A stretch of DNA of 64,000 nt, taken from assembly GCF_021919345.1 (NCBI RefSeq), contig NZ_CP089293.1, positions 2,046,001-2,110,000 on the forward strand, read 5' to 3'. A program made the translations under genes and the position numbers. Shown in pieces: positions 41,563 through 49,579 of the stretch; position 1 is the stretch's first letter; the number at the start of each line of letters is the position of its first letter. The DNA is from Paenarthrobacter nicotinovorans (GTDB lineage Bacteria > Actinomycetota > Actinomycetes > Actinomycetales > Micrococcaceae). The notes under the pieces are model-generated. The model saw only the letters and a list, made by a program, of their open reading frames with translations. It searched no databases and had not been told where the DNA came from.

Positions 41563-42519
41563 ATGGGGGATTCCAAGCGGCGGCCATTGGCTGGCCGGCG
41601 ATCAGTGCTGCTTGGAATGGCAGGTTTGGCAACTGCTGTCCTGGCAGGATGTGCAGACAGCGGGACCGGGTCCTTGCCGGCCGCTCCTGAAAAGGATGCG
41701 GCAACGGAGCAATTGCGGCCAACCGGTCCCGCTACGCCGCCTCCGTCCGTCTCTGCCAAGTCGAGCGAACAGGCTGCAGCCGCCCTCGCGCAGCCGACCA
41801 TGAAGACCCCGGCGGTGCCGGACAAACTAAAAATCCTTGCTGAGTTTGCAGGCAGGCAGCCAAAGGAATGGGGACTGCACGTCACCGGAGTCGTCAACGA
41901 CTCTCCGGCCAAGCAAGTGGCTTTGACGTTCGATGCGTGCGGCGGGCCGGGGGGTTCAGGGTGCGACCATGAACTGCTGCAGACCCTGCGCAAGCTCCAC
42001 GTACCCGCCACACTCTTCGTCAACAGCCGCTGGATCCAGGCCAATCCCGGACTTTCCGCGGAGCTGGCAGCGGACCCGCTGTTCGAACTGGCCAACCACG
42101 GGACATCACACCTTCCGTTGTCGGTCAGCGGCAAGTCAGCCTATGGGATCACCGGAACGGCCACAGCGTCCGCGGCGTACGACGAACTCATGGGCAACCA
42201 GGCAATCATGCAGGACACGTTCGGGAAGTCCCCGCGGTTCTTCCGTCCGGGAACGGCCTTTTACGACGACGTCACGGCCGCCATGACGCGCAGGCTCGGC
42301 ATGCTGCCGGTCAACTTTACTGTCAACGGCGACGGCGGCGCGACCTTTCCGGCGGCCACCGTCGCCACCGAGGTGGGCCGGGTCGGGCCCGGAGACATTG
42401 TCATTTCGCACTTCAACAAGCCGGCGGGAGCAACGGCGGAAGGCTATGGGCGCGCCTTGCCGCGGTTGCTGGACAAGGGTATTTCCTTCGCGCGGCTCGG
42501 GGATGTCTTGAAGCCATAA
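41563..42519 (+). CDS. Polysaccharide deacetylase lipoprotein (NodB-like)
   Basis: The 318-residue protein has a twin-arginine-like lipoprotein signal (GRRSVLLGMAGLATAVLAGC, Cys about residue 31), a Thr/Pro-rich linker and a NodB homology domain with TFDACGG (catalytic Asp and metal region), HVPATLFVNSRWI, NHGTSH (metal His), FRPGTAFYDD and a late VISHFNKPAG motif. The usual second Asp of the TFDD motif is replaced: the sequence reads TFDAC. It probably deacetylates cell-wall or surface glycans outside the membrane. AAGGA precedes the ATG. Confidence 0.85.
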   Translation: MGDSKRRPLAGRRSVLLGMAGLATAVLAGCADSGTGSLPAAPEKDAATEQLRPTGPATPPPSVSAKSSEQAAAALAQPTMKTPAVPDKLKILAEFAGRQPKEWGLHVTGVVNDSPAKQVALTFDACGGPGGSGCDHELLQTLRKLHVPATLFVNSRWIQANPGLSAELAADPLFELANHGTSHLPLSVSGKSAYGITGTATASAAYDELMGNQAIMQDTFGKSPRFFRPGTAFYDDVTAAMTRRLGMLPVNFTVNGDGGATFPAATVATEVGRVGPGDIVISHFNKPAGATAEGYGRALPRLLDKGISFARLGDVLKP

Positions 42520-42527
42520 CACCGCTT

Positions 42528-42557
42528 TTGACCCTGCTTTGCCAATACGACTAGAAT
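42528..42557 (+). promoter_or_regulatory. Strong rpsA promoter
   Basis: -35 TTGACC (42528-42533) and -10 TAGAAT (42552-42557) are 18 bases apart. Transcription would start near 42565, giving a leader of about 140 bases before rpsA. Confidence 0.75.
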
Positions 42558-42565
42558 AAACGGGC

Positions 42566-42598
42566 GTGTACTACGTGCATGCATCCATTTTGTACTAA
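42566..42598 (+). CDS. Possible 10-residue leader peptide upstream of rpsA
   Basis: GTG 42566 lies eight bases after the -10 box and opens a 10-codon frame (MYYVHASILY) ending in TAA at 42596-42598. If real it would be translated leaderlessly. Its composition (two Tyr near the start, one at the end) may be chance; I call it only as a candidate. Confidence 0.25.
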   Translation: MYYVHASILY

Positions 42599-42634
42599 TC
42601 CACAAATCAGGATGACCCGGCGCTTTGCCGTGTT

Positions 42635-42658
42635 CTGCCGTCCGGACCCGGGCGGCAG
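42635..42658 (+). promoter_or_regulatory. Hairpin in the rpsA leader
   Basis: CTGCCGTCCG pairs with CGGGCGGCAG around the loop GACC, a 10-bp stem with one G-T pair, in the leader between the promoter and rpsA. Position suggests a regulatory or processing element; no T-run follows. Confidence 0.55.
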
Positions 42659-42703
42659 CGGTTTGCCTGACCGACTAACTATCCACAACGGAGCCCCTAC
42701 TAC

Positions 42704-44179
42704 ATGACCATCACCTCCACCGAGAAGCCCGGTACCCCCGTAGTCGCCATTAACGACATCGGTACCGCTGAGGACTTCCTCGCAGCTGTCGACGCCACCA
42801 TCAAGTACTTCAACGACGGAGACCTCGTCGAAGGTACCGTCGTCAAGGTCGACCGCGACGAAGTTCTGCTCGACATCGGTTACAAGACCGAAGGTGTCAT
42901 CCCTTCCCGCGAGCTTTCCATCAAGCACGATGTTGATCCCGGTGACGTTGTCGCCGTTGGCGATCAGGTCGAAGCTTTGGTTCTCACCAAGGAAGACAAA
43001 GAAGGCCGTCTGATCCTCTCCAAGAAGCGTGCTCAGTACGAGCGTGCCTGGGGCGACATCGAGAAGGTCAAGGAAGAAGACGGCGTCGTTACCGGTACCG
43101 TCATCGAGGTTGTCAAGGGTGGCCTCATCCTGGACATCGGCCTGCGCGGCTTCCTGCCCGCATCCCTCGTCGAGATGCGTCGCGTCCGCGACCTCGCTCC
43201 GTACATCGGTCAGCAGATCGAAGCCAAGATCATCGAGCTCGACAAGAACCGCAACAACGTTGTTCTGTCCCGCCGTGCATGGCTCGAGCAGACCCAGTCC
43301 GAGGTTCGCTCCACGTTCCTCAACAAGCTGGAAAAGGGCCAGGTTCGTCCGGGCGTTGTTTCCTCCATCGTCAACTTCGGTGCATTCGTGGACCTGGGCG
43401 GCGTAGACGGCCTCGTTCACGTTTCCGAGCTGTCCTGGAAGCACATCGACCACCCGTCCGAGGTTGTCGAGGTTGGCCAGGAAGTCACCGTCGAGGTCCT
43501 CGAAGTGGATCTGGACCGCGAGCGTGTCTCCCTGTCGCTCAAGGCTACGCAGGAAGATCCGTGGCAGACCTTCGCCCGCACCCACGCCCTCGGCCAGGTT
43601 GTTCCGGGTAAGGTCACCAAGCTGGTTCCGTTCGGTGCGTTCGTTCGCGTCGAAGACGGCATCGAAGGCCTCGTCCACATCTCCGAGCTGGCTGTCCGCC
43701 ACGTGGAGCTCGCCGAGCAGGTTGTCTCCGTTGGCGACGAACTGTTCGTCAAGGTCATCGACATCGACCTCGAGCGTCGTCGCATCTCCCTCTCCCTCAA
43801 GCAGGCCAACGAGGGCGTGGACGCTGACAGCACCGAGTTCGATCCCGCTCTGTACGGCATGGCCGCTGAGTACGACGAAGAGGGCAACTACAAGTACCCT
43901 GAGGGCTTCGACCCCGAGTCGAACGAATGGCTCGAAGGCTACGAGACCCAGCGCGCCGCTTGGGAGCAGCAGTACGCTGACGCCCAGACCCGTTGGGAAG
44001 CCCACAAGAAGCAGGTTGCCCAGCACGCTGCCGACGACGCTGCTGCTGCAACGTCCGGTGAGAGCGATTCCGGCACCACCAGCTACTCCTCGGAGCCGGC
44101 TGCTGCTGAGTCCAACGCTGGCACCCTGGCGTCCGACGAAGCACTCGCCGCACTGCGCGAGAAGCTGACCGGCAACTAA
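42704..44179 (+). CDS. rpsA: 30S ribosomal protein S1
   Basis: The 491-residue protein has four S1 RNA-binding domains, at about residues 36-105, 123-190, 209-278 and 295-365 (for example GDLVEGTVVKVDRDEVLLDIGYKTEG, VRPGVVSSIVNFGAFVDLGG and VPGKVTKLVPFGAFVRVEDG in parts), then an acidic and Ala/Ser-rich tail. S1 binds mRNA at the ribosome. Codon use is strongly biased to C-ending optimal codons, as expected for high expression. It has its own promoter, structured leader and terminator, so it is a single-gene unit. Confidence 0.96.
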   Translation: MTITSTEKPGTPVVAINDIGTAEDFLAAVDATIKYFNDGDLVEGTVVKVDRDEVLLDIGYKTEGVIPSRELSIKHDVDPGDVVAVGDQVEALVLTKEDKEGRLILSKKRAQYERAWGDIEKVKEEDGVVTGTVIEVVKGGLILDIGLRGFLPASLVEMRRVRDLAPYIGQQIEAKIIELDKNRNNVVLSRRAWLEQTQSEVRSTFLNKLEKGQVRPGVVSSIVNFGAFVDLGGVDGLVHVSELSWKHIDHPSEVVEVGQEVTVEVLEVDLDRERVSLSLKATQEDPWQTFARTHALGQVVPGKVTKLVPFGAFVRVEDGIEGLVHISELAVRHVELAEQVVSVGDELFVKVIDIDLERRRISLSLKQANEGVDADSTEFDPALYGMAAEYDEEGNYKYPEGFDPESNEWLEGYETQRAAWEQQYADAQTRWEAHKKQVAQHAADDAAAATSGESDSGTTSYSSEPAAAESNAGTLASDEALAALREKLTGN

Positions 44180-44215
44180 TTCCGCCGCCCTCACGGGATG
44201 TGCTGAATAGCCAAA

Positions 44216-44253
44216 GAAGGACCCCTGCCTCCGGGCAGGGGTCCTTCTGTTTT
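44216..44253 (+). terminator. Rho-independent terminator after rpsA
   Basis: GAAGGACCCCTGCC pairs perfectly with GGCAGGGGTCCTTC around the short loop TCCG, followed by TGTTTT. Confidence 0.93.
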
Positions 44254-44276
44254 GCGGTCAATCTGTTGGCGCATTC

Positions 44277-44966
44277 TTAGGCCGGAACGTCAATCCATTC
44301 GGTACCCTCGGGACGGAGGAGTGAGCTGCCTGCGGTCAGTGCCGCCACCCGGGCGTGGGCATCGCCAATCTCAGTGGCTGAGTCCTCCAGCGCTATGCGC
44401 AGGACCGCATGCCGTTCTTCATACGCGGTTTCAGCCATGACATATCCGGCATTCCGGAGTTCGTTCTCCAAACGCCCGGCTTCGGCATGGGCGACCTCTA
44501 CGGCGCAGAGCCGCAGACGCCGTCGCTGAACCAGGGGAGCCAGGTCCAGGGCCGTCGAGACCGATTCCGAATAGGCACGGACCAGCCCGCCCGCCCCCAG
44601 CAGAATTCCGCCGAAATAGCGTACGACGACGGCAGCGACGTCGCTGAGGTCGGTCACCCCGGGCGCCGACTCACGTTTGATAAGGGCTTCGAGCATCGGT
44701 ATGCCCGCGGTACCGGAGGGTTCGCCGTCGTCGTTCGATCGCTGGATCATCCGGTCCGGTCCGATGACGAACGCCGAGCAGTGGTGGCGGGCGTCGTGGA
44801 ACTCGCGCCGTAGCCCGGCCACCAACGCGCGGGCGGAATCCTCATCCGGCACCCTGCGGAGCACGGTGATGAAACGCGACCGCCGGATTTCCAGTTCGTG
44901 GCGGAAGTCGGGCCCTGCCCGGAGCGTCGTGTACCGGGTCGCACGGCTTTCTTCCTCAATTTCCAC
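44277..44966 (-). CDS. YigZ/IMPACT-family protein
   Basis: The 229-residue protein has the IMPACT N-terminal domain with HELEIRRSRFITVLRRV, DARHHCSAFVIG and NDDGEPSGTAGIPMLEAL, and VAAVVVRYFGGILLGAGGLVRAY, all classic YigZ/IMPACT signatures, then a C-terminal domain of about 70 residues. The biochemical role is not established. GTG 44966 follows TAGACT by six bases, so translation is leaderless and the promoter overlaps that of coaE. Confidence 0.88.
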   Translation of the reverse strand: MEIEEESRATRYTTLRAGPDFRHELEIRRSRFITVLRRVPDEDSARALVAGLRREFHDARHHCSAFVIGPDRMIQRSNDDGEPSGTAGIPMLEALIKRESAPGVTDLSDVAAVVVRYFGGILLGAGGLVRAYSESVSTALDLAPLVQRRRLRLCAVEVAHAEAGRLENELRNAGYVMAETAYEERHAVLRIALEDSATEIGDAHARVAALTAGSSLLRPEGTEWIDVPA

Positions 44967-44972
44967 CGCTTC

Positions 44973-44982
44973 AGTCTAGTGT
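44973..44982. promoter_or_regulatory. Overlapping divergent -10 boxes of yigZ and coaE
   Basis: AGTCTAGTGT contains TAGTGT on the plus strand (44977-44982, six bases before coaE GTG 44989) and TAGACT on the minus strand (44973-44978, six bases before the yigZ-type GTG 44966). The two boxes share two bases, so the polymerases cannot bind both at once. Confidence 0.6.
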
Positions 44983-44988
44983 TGAGGG

Positions 44989-46227
44989 GTGCTGAAAATC
45001 GGACTGACGGGCGGCATCGCCTCAGGCAAATCGGTGGTGGCATCCAGGCTCCGGGAGCTGGGGGCACTGCTCATAGACGCGGATGTTATCGCCCGGCAAG
45101 TAGTGGAACCCGGGACACCGGGGCTGGAACAGGTTGTTGAAGCCTTCGGTCCTGGCATCCTGGATCACGACGGCGGGCTCGACCGACCGAAGCTGGGTTC
45201 CATCGTGTTCCGGGAACCGGCTCAGCGCGAAATCCTGAACGCCATCGTCCACCCGCTCGTCCGCAAGTCCGCGGCCGCCATCATGAACGGCGCCGGTGCG
45301 GGTGACATCGTGGTGCAGGACATCCCGCTGCTGGTGGAAACCGGACAGGGCAGCACCTTCCACCTGGTGCTGGTAGTGGATGCGCCTGATGAGCTGCGTG
45401 TCCAACGGATGGTGGAGCTTCGAGGCATGACGCCGGAGGACGCGCGTTCCCGCATGGCCGCGCAGGCCTCCAGGGCGGAGCGCCAAGCTGCAGCCGACGT
45501 CATCCTGGACAATTCCGGCAGTCGGGAGGATCTACTTGCCGCGGTTGATGCACTGTGGGAGCGGCGTCTGGTGCCTTTTGCGGAAAACATCAAGAGTGGT
45601 GTCCGCGCGCCCCGGACAGATGGCCCCGTCCTTGTTGCCCCGAATGGGGAATGGGCACGGCAGGCCGAACGGCTGGCAGCCCGCGTCGCCCTGGCCGCTC
45701 CGGATGCGATTCTGGCCGTTGACCATATCGGCTCAACCTCTGTGCCGGGCCTGGCCGCGAAGGATGTCATCGACCTTCAACTGACAGTGCGCGATCTCGA
45801 GACGGCCGACCGGATCTCGCCCCTGCTTGGCGCAGCCGGATTCCCAGCAGTGCAGCACGTTCGCGGGGACACCCCGAAGCCCTCCCACCCTTCTCCGGAA
45901 TCCTGGCAAAAGCGCTTCCATGCCAACGCCGATCCCGGCAGGGCTGTGAACCTTCACGTTCGGAAGGCTGGATCGCCCGGCTGGTATTACGCCCTGTTGT
46001 TCCGGGACTGGCTGCGCGCCGACCCTGCAGCCCGCGCTGAGTATGAGGCCCACAAACGCGGCCTGGCCGGGGCCCATGCGGGGGACAAGGACAGTGCAGC
46101 CTATGCCGAAGCCAAAGAGCCGTGGTTCACTGACGTGGCGTGGCCGCAGATGGAGGAGTGGGCCAAACGCACCGGCTGGGCACCGCCGTCGTATTCATCT
46201 TCCGCTGAGCGCAAACGCGGACAGTAG
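44989..46227 (+). CDS. coaE: Dephospho-CoA kinase fused to a GrpB-like domain
   Basis: The 412-residue protein has an N-terminal CoaE kinase (residues about 1-195) with the P-loop GLTGGIASGKSVVASRL, LIDADVIARQVV, LVVDAPDELRVQRMVELRGMTPEDARSRMAAQ. The rest is a GrpB/DUF domain (residues about 215-400) with VDHIGSTSVPGLAAKDVIDLQL and FRDWLRADPAARAEYEAHKRGLA, a nucleotidyltransferase-like fold. The kinase makes the last step of coenzyme A synthesis. This fusion is common in Micrococcales; the GrpB part has no settled function. Confidence 0.93.
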   Translation: MLKIGLTGGIASGKSVVASRLRELGALLIDADVIARQVVEPGTPGLEQVVEAFGPGILDHDGGLDRPKLGSIVFREPAQREILNAIVHPLVRKSAAAIMNGAGAGDIVVQDIPLLVETGQGSTFHLVLVVDAPDELRVQRMVELRGMTPEDARSRMAAQASRAERQAAADVILDNSGSREDLLAAVDALWERRLVPFAENIKSGVRAPRTDGPVLVAPNGEWARQAERLAARVALAAPDAILAVDHIGSTSVPGLAAKDVIDLQLTVRDLETADRISPLLGAAGFPAVQHVRGDTPKPSHPSPESWQKRFHANADPGRAVNLHVRKAGSPGWYYALLFRDWLRADPAARAEYEAHKRGLAGAHAGDKDSAAYAEAKEPWFTDVAWPQMEEWAKRTGWAPPSYSSSAERKRGQ

Positions 46228-46244
46228 CTGTCCGGGGTCGGGGG

Positions 46245-46250
46245 TAGATT
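46245..46250 (+). promoter_or_regulatory. -10 box for leaderless uvrB
   Basis: TAGATT lies six bases before ATG 46257, with no Shine-Dalgarno sequence. No LexA-like box is visible in the 50 bases upstream. Confidence 0.6.
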
Positions 46251-46256
46251 TGATGT

Positions 46257-48356
46257 ATGAGCCTTGCCCAGGAAATCAACCGTGTCGTCGCACCCTTTGA
46301 AGTTGTCAGTGACTATAAGCCCGCAGGCGACCAGCCAACCGCCATCGCAGAGTTGACCGAACGCATCAACAACGGTGAGAAGGACGTAGTCCTCCTTGGT
46401 GCCACGGGTACGGGCAAGAGCGCCACCACGGCATGGCTCATCGAGCAGGTCCAGCGGCCTACCTTGGTGATGGTGCAGAACAAGACCCTGGCGGCGCAGC
46501 TGGCCAACGAGTTCCGGGAGCTCCTGCCGAACAACGCGGTTGAGTACTTCGTTTCGTATTACGACTACTACCAGCCGGAAGCGTATGTGGCCCAGACGGA
46601 CACCTTCATCGAGAAGGACTCGTCCATCAACGAGGAAGTCGAACGGCTGCGCCACTCTGCCACCAACGCATTGCTGACCCGCCGCGATGTCATCGTGGTG
46701 GCAACCGTTTCCTGCATCTACGGCTTGGGCACGCCCGAAGAGTACATCGCCGGGATGGTGACGCTCCGGAAGGGAGCGGAAATGAACCGCGACCATCTCC
46801 TGCGGAAGTTTGTCTCCATGCAGTACGCCCGCAACGACATGGACTTTCACCGGGGAACCTTCCGGGTCCGTGGCGATACCGTGGAAATCATTCCCATGTA
46901 CGAGGAACTCGCCATCAGGATTGAGTTCTTCGGCGATGAGATCGAGAACATCCAGACGCTCCATCCGCTGACTGGCGAGGTCATCCGGGAGGAGGAAGAG
47001 ATGTACGTCTTCCCGGCCTCGCACTACGTGGCCGGTCCCGAACGGATGGCGCGGGCCATCAAGCGGATTGAAGACGAACTGGCGGACCGCCTGAAGGTCC
47101 TCGAAGCCCAGAACAAGCTGGTGGAAGCCCAGCGACTCCGCATGCGGACCACCTATGACCTTGAAATGATGCAGCAGATGGGGTTCTGCAACGGCATCGA
47201 GAACTACTCGGTGCACATTGACGGCCGCGAGCCCGGCACGGCACCTCACTGCCTCCTGGACTACTTCCCGGATGACTTCCTGCTGGTGGTCGATGAATCG
47301 CACGTGACCATTCCGCAGATCGGCGCCATGTACGAAGGCGACATGTCCCGGAAGCGAAACCTCGTGGACTTCGGCTTCCGGTTGCCCTCTGCCATGGATA
47401 ACCGGCCCCTGAAATGGGACGAATTCCTTGAGCGCATCGGCCAGACGGTCTACCTCTCGGCCACTCCCGGAAAGTACGAGCTCGGGAAGGCCGATGGCTA
47501 TGTGCAGCAGATTATCCGACCCACGGGCCTCATCGACCCCGAGGTGGTGGTCAAACCCACCAAGGGCCAGATCGACGACCTGCTGGGGGAGATCCGAATC
47601 CGCACGGAGAAGAACGAGCGCGTTCTTGTGACCACCTTGACCAAGCGGATGGCCGAGGACCTGACCGATTACCTTGTGGGACACGGCATCAAGGTGGAGT
47701 ACCTGCACTCGGACGTCGACACCTTGAGGCGTGTGGAGCTGCTCCGGGAACTGCGCATGGGTGTCTTCGATGTCCTGGTGGGCATCAACCTGCTCCGGGA
47801 AGGCCTTGACCTTCCGGAGGTCTCCTTGGTGAGTATCCTCGACGCCGACAAGGAAGGCTTCCTGCGTTCCTCCACGTCGCTGATCCAGACCATCGGCCGT
47901 GCCGCCCGTAACGTGTCGGGCCAGGTCCACATGTACGCCGACCGGATCACGGACTCCATGGCGCACGCGATTGATGAGACCAACCGCCGCCGCGCCATCC
48001 AGGTCAAGTACAACACTGAGCACGGCATCGACCCGCAGCCCTTGCGCAAAAAAATCGCTGACATCACCGACCAGTTGGCCAAGGAAGACGCAGACACCCA
48101 GGAGCTGCTCAACAACAACCGGCTGGCCAAGGGCGGCAAACGCGGTAAGACGTCCGCGAAGGGTGCCGCAACTGTCCGGCAGGACGGCCTTGCAGCAGCG
48201 CCGGCGGAGGATTTGGTGGGCCTCATTGAACAGCTAACGGAACAAATGCATGGTGCCGCCGCCGAACTCCAGTTCGAGGTCGCGGCAAGGATCCGTGACG
48301 AAGTCAAGGAGTTGAAGCGCGAATTACGGCAGATGCAGTCCGCCGGTCACGCCTAG
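46257..48356 (+). CDS. uvrB: Excinuclease ABC subunit B
   Basis: The 699-residue helicase-like protein has the Walker A region [16 protein letters not shown] (residue about 45), the DNA-clamping beta-hairpin [59 protein letters not shown] and QTIGRAARN in segments, and a C-terminal UVR motif for UvrC binding ([18 protein letters not shown]). It verifies damage and loads UvrC. Length is a little longer than the E. coli protein, with an Lys/Gly/Ala-rich linker before the UVR motif. Confidence 0.97.
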   Translation: MSLAQEINRVVAPFEVVSDYKPAGDQPTAIAELTERINNGEKDVVLLGATGTGKSATTAWLIEQVQRPTLVMVQNKTLAAQLANEFRELLPNNAVEYFVSYYDYYQPEAYVAQTDTFIEKDSSINEEVERLRHSATNALLTRRDVIVVATVSCIYGLGTPEEYIAGMVTLRKGAEMNRDHLLRKFVSMQYARNDMDFHRGTFRVRGDTVEIIPMYEELAIRIEFFGDEIENIQTLHPLTGEVIREEEEMYVFPASHYVAGPERMARAIKRIEDELADRLKVLEAQNKLVEAQRLRMRTTYDLEMMQQMGFCNGIENYSVHIDGREPGTAPHCLLDYFPDDFLLVVDESHVTIPQIGAMYEGDMSRKRNLVDFGFRLPSAMDNRPLKWDEFLERIGQTVYLSATPGKYELGKADGYVQQIIRPTGLIDPEVVVKPTKGQIDDLLGEIRIRTEKNERVLVTTLTKRMAEDLTDYLVGHGIKVEYLHSDVDTLRRVELLRELRMGVFDVLVGINLLREGLDLPEVSLVSILDADKEGFLRSSTSLIQTIGRAARNVSGQVHMYADRITDSMAHAIDETNRRRAIQVKYNTEHGIDPQPLRKKIADITDQLAKEDADTQELLNNNRLAKGGKRGKTSAKGAATVRQDGLAAAPAEDLVGLIEQLTEQMHGAAAELQFEVAARIRDEVKELKRELRQMQSAGHA

Positions 48357-48357
48357 G

Positions 48358-48490
48358 GTAAGGTTTAAGCCACGTAGGGGAGTATCCCAAGCGCTAGGTT
48401 CGTCAGCACGCAAGGCATGGTTGCCTCGCCGGGCCTAGCGGGTCGCCATGTCAGAGCATCAAACGCTCCAAGGCGGCCGGAGAGACTTAC
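48358..48490 (+). promoter_or_regulatory. yybP-ykoY (manganese) riboswitch candidate upstream of terC
   Basis: The leader contains the two conserved halves of this class: GGGGAGTA (48377-48384) and GGAGAGAC (48479-48486). An outer stem is possible between GTAAG (48358-48362) and CTTAC (48486-48490), and internal hairpins lie between. The class senses Mn2+ and commonly controls TerC/Alx-type genes, which is the gene that follows. It begins right after the uvrB stop. Confidence 0.75.
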
Positions 48491-48523
48491 ACCGTTTTCC
48501 CGTACCCTGCGAAAGGCCCTTTA

Positions 48524-49552
48524 ATGGAGCTCCCTGTCTGGTTCGAGGTCGGCTCGTTTGTCGTCCTCGGAATTATCCTCGCTGTCGACCTGCTGTTGGT
48601 CGTCAAGCGCCCCCACGAACCCTCGATGAAGGAAGCCGGCCTGTGGGTCGCTTTCTACGTGGCCTTGGCCATGGTGTTCGCCGGAGCCATGTTCTACTTC
48701 ACGGGCCCCGAGTACGGAAGCCAGTTCATTGCGGGCTGGGTGACTGAATACAGCCTCAGCATCGACAACCTGTTCGTGTTCATCATCATCATGGCCCGGT
48801 TCGCTGTGCCCCGTAAGTACCAGCAGGAAGTGCTGATGGTGGGCATCATCATCGCCTTGGTGCTCCGAGGTATCTTCATCGCCCTGGGCGCCGTGGTGAT
48901 CGAACAGTTCAGCTGGGTGTTCTACATCTTCGGCGCTTTCCTTCTGTGGACCGCCTGGAAGCAAGCCAAGGACTCCGGTGAGGATGAGGAAGAAGGGGCC
49001 GAGAACCCCTTGATTGCCCGCCTTCGCAGGGTGCTTCCCATGTCTGAGAAGTTCGACGGCGGCAAGTTGCGGACCACTGTCAACGGCAAGAAGGTCTTCA
49101 CCCCCATGCTGATCGTCTTCGTGACCATCGGCCTGACCGACCTCTTGTTCGCCGTGGACTCCATCCCCGCGATCTTCGGCCTGACCCAAAGTGCCTTCAT
49201 CGTTTTCACAGCCAACATTTTCGCGTTGATGGGCCTTCGTCAGCTCTACTTCCTGTTGGGCGGACTCATGACCCGCTTGGTCTATCTGAAGCACGCCTTG
49301 TCGGTAATTCTGGCGTTCATCGGCGTCAAGCTTGTCCTGCACGCCATGCATGTCAACGAACTTCCCTTCATCAACGGCGGCCACCACATCGAGTGGGCTC
49401 CGGAGATCCCTACGTACGTGTCGCTGGCGGTCATCGTCGGTACCATCGTCGTGGCCGTAGTGGCCAGCCTTCTCAGCCCCGCAGCACGCCAGGCCAAGAT
49501 TGATGCCCGGCTTGAGGAAGACGCACGGAAGAGCTTGAGCGAAGCAGAGTAA
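48524..49552 (+). CDS. TerC/Alx-family membrane protein, likely manganese exporter
   Basis: The 342-residue membrane protein has about eight or nine TM segments and family signatures: VTEYSLSIDNLFVFIIIM and GLTDLLFAVDSIPAIFGLTQ with the paired acidic residues in membrane helices, plus MGLRQLYFLLGGLM. TerC/Alx proteins export Mn2+ or help load it onto exported proteins. The manganese riboswitch candidate in its leader agrees with this. AAAGG precedes the ATG. Confidence 0.9.
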   Translation: MELPVWFEVGSFVVLGIILAVDLLLVVKRPHEPSMKEAGLWVAFYVALAMVFAGAMFYFTGPEYGSQFIAGWVTEYSLSIDNLFVFIIIMARFAVPRKYQQEVLMVGIIIALVLRGIFIALGAVVIEQFSWVFYIFGAFLLWTAWKQAKDSGEDEEEGAENPLIARLRRVLPMSEKFDGGKLRTTVNGKKVFTPMLIVFVTIGLTDLLFAVDSIPAIFGLTQSAFIVFTANIFALMGLRQLYFLLGGLMTRLVYLKHALSVILAFIGVKLVLHAMHVNELPFINGGHHIEWAPEIPTYVSLAVIVGTIVVAVVASLLSPAARQAKIDARLEEDARKSLSEAE

Positions 49553-49567
49553 CTTCATCGAAAGTTG

Positions 49568-49573
49568 TAGTCT
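49568..49573 (+). promoter_or_regulatory. -10 box for leaderless MFS gene
   Basis: TAGTCT lies six bases before GTG 49580; no Shine-Dalgarno sequence. Confidence 0.6.
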
Positions 49574-49579
49574 CATGGG

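Noticed and set aside
42551..44194. Long minus-strand frame under rpsA
   Set aside because: The Asp/Gly/Val-rich product is the complement of the strongly biased rpsA codons, not a real protein.
46101..48023. 640-codon minus-strand frame under uvrB
   Set aside because: Antisense of a universally conserved gene with no ribosome site or motif.
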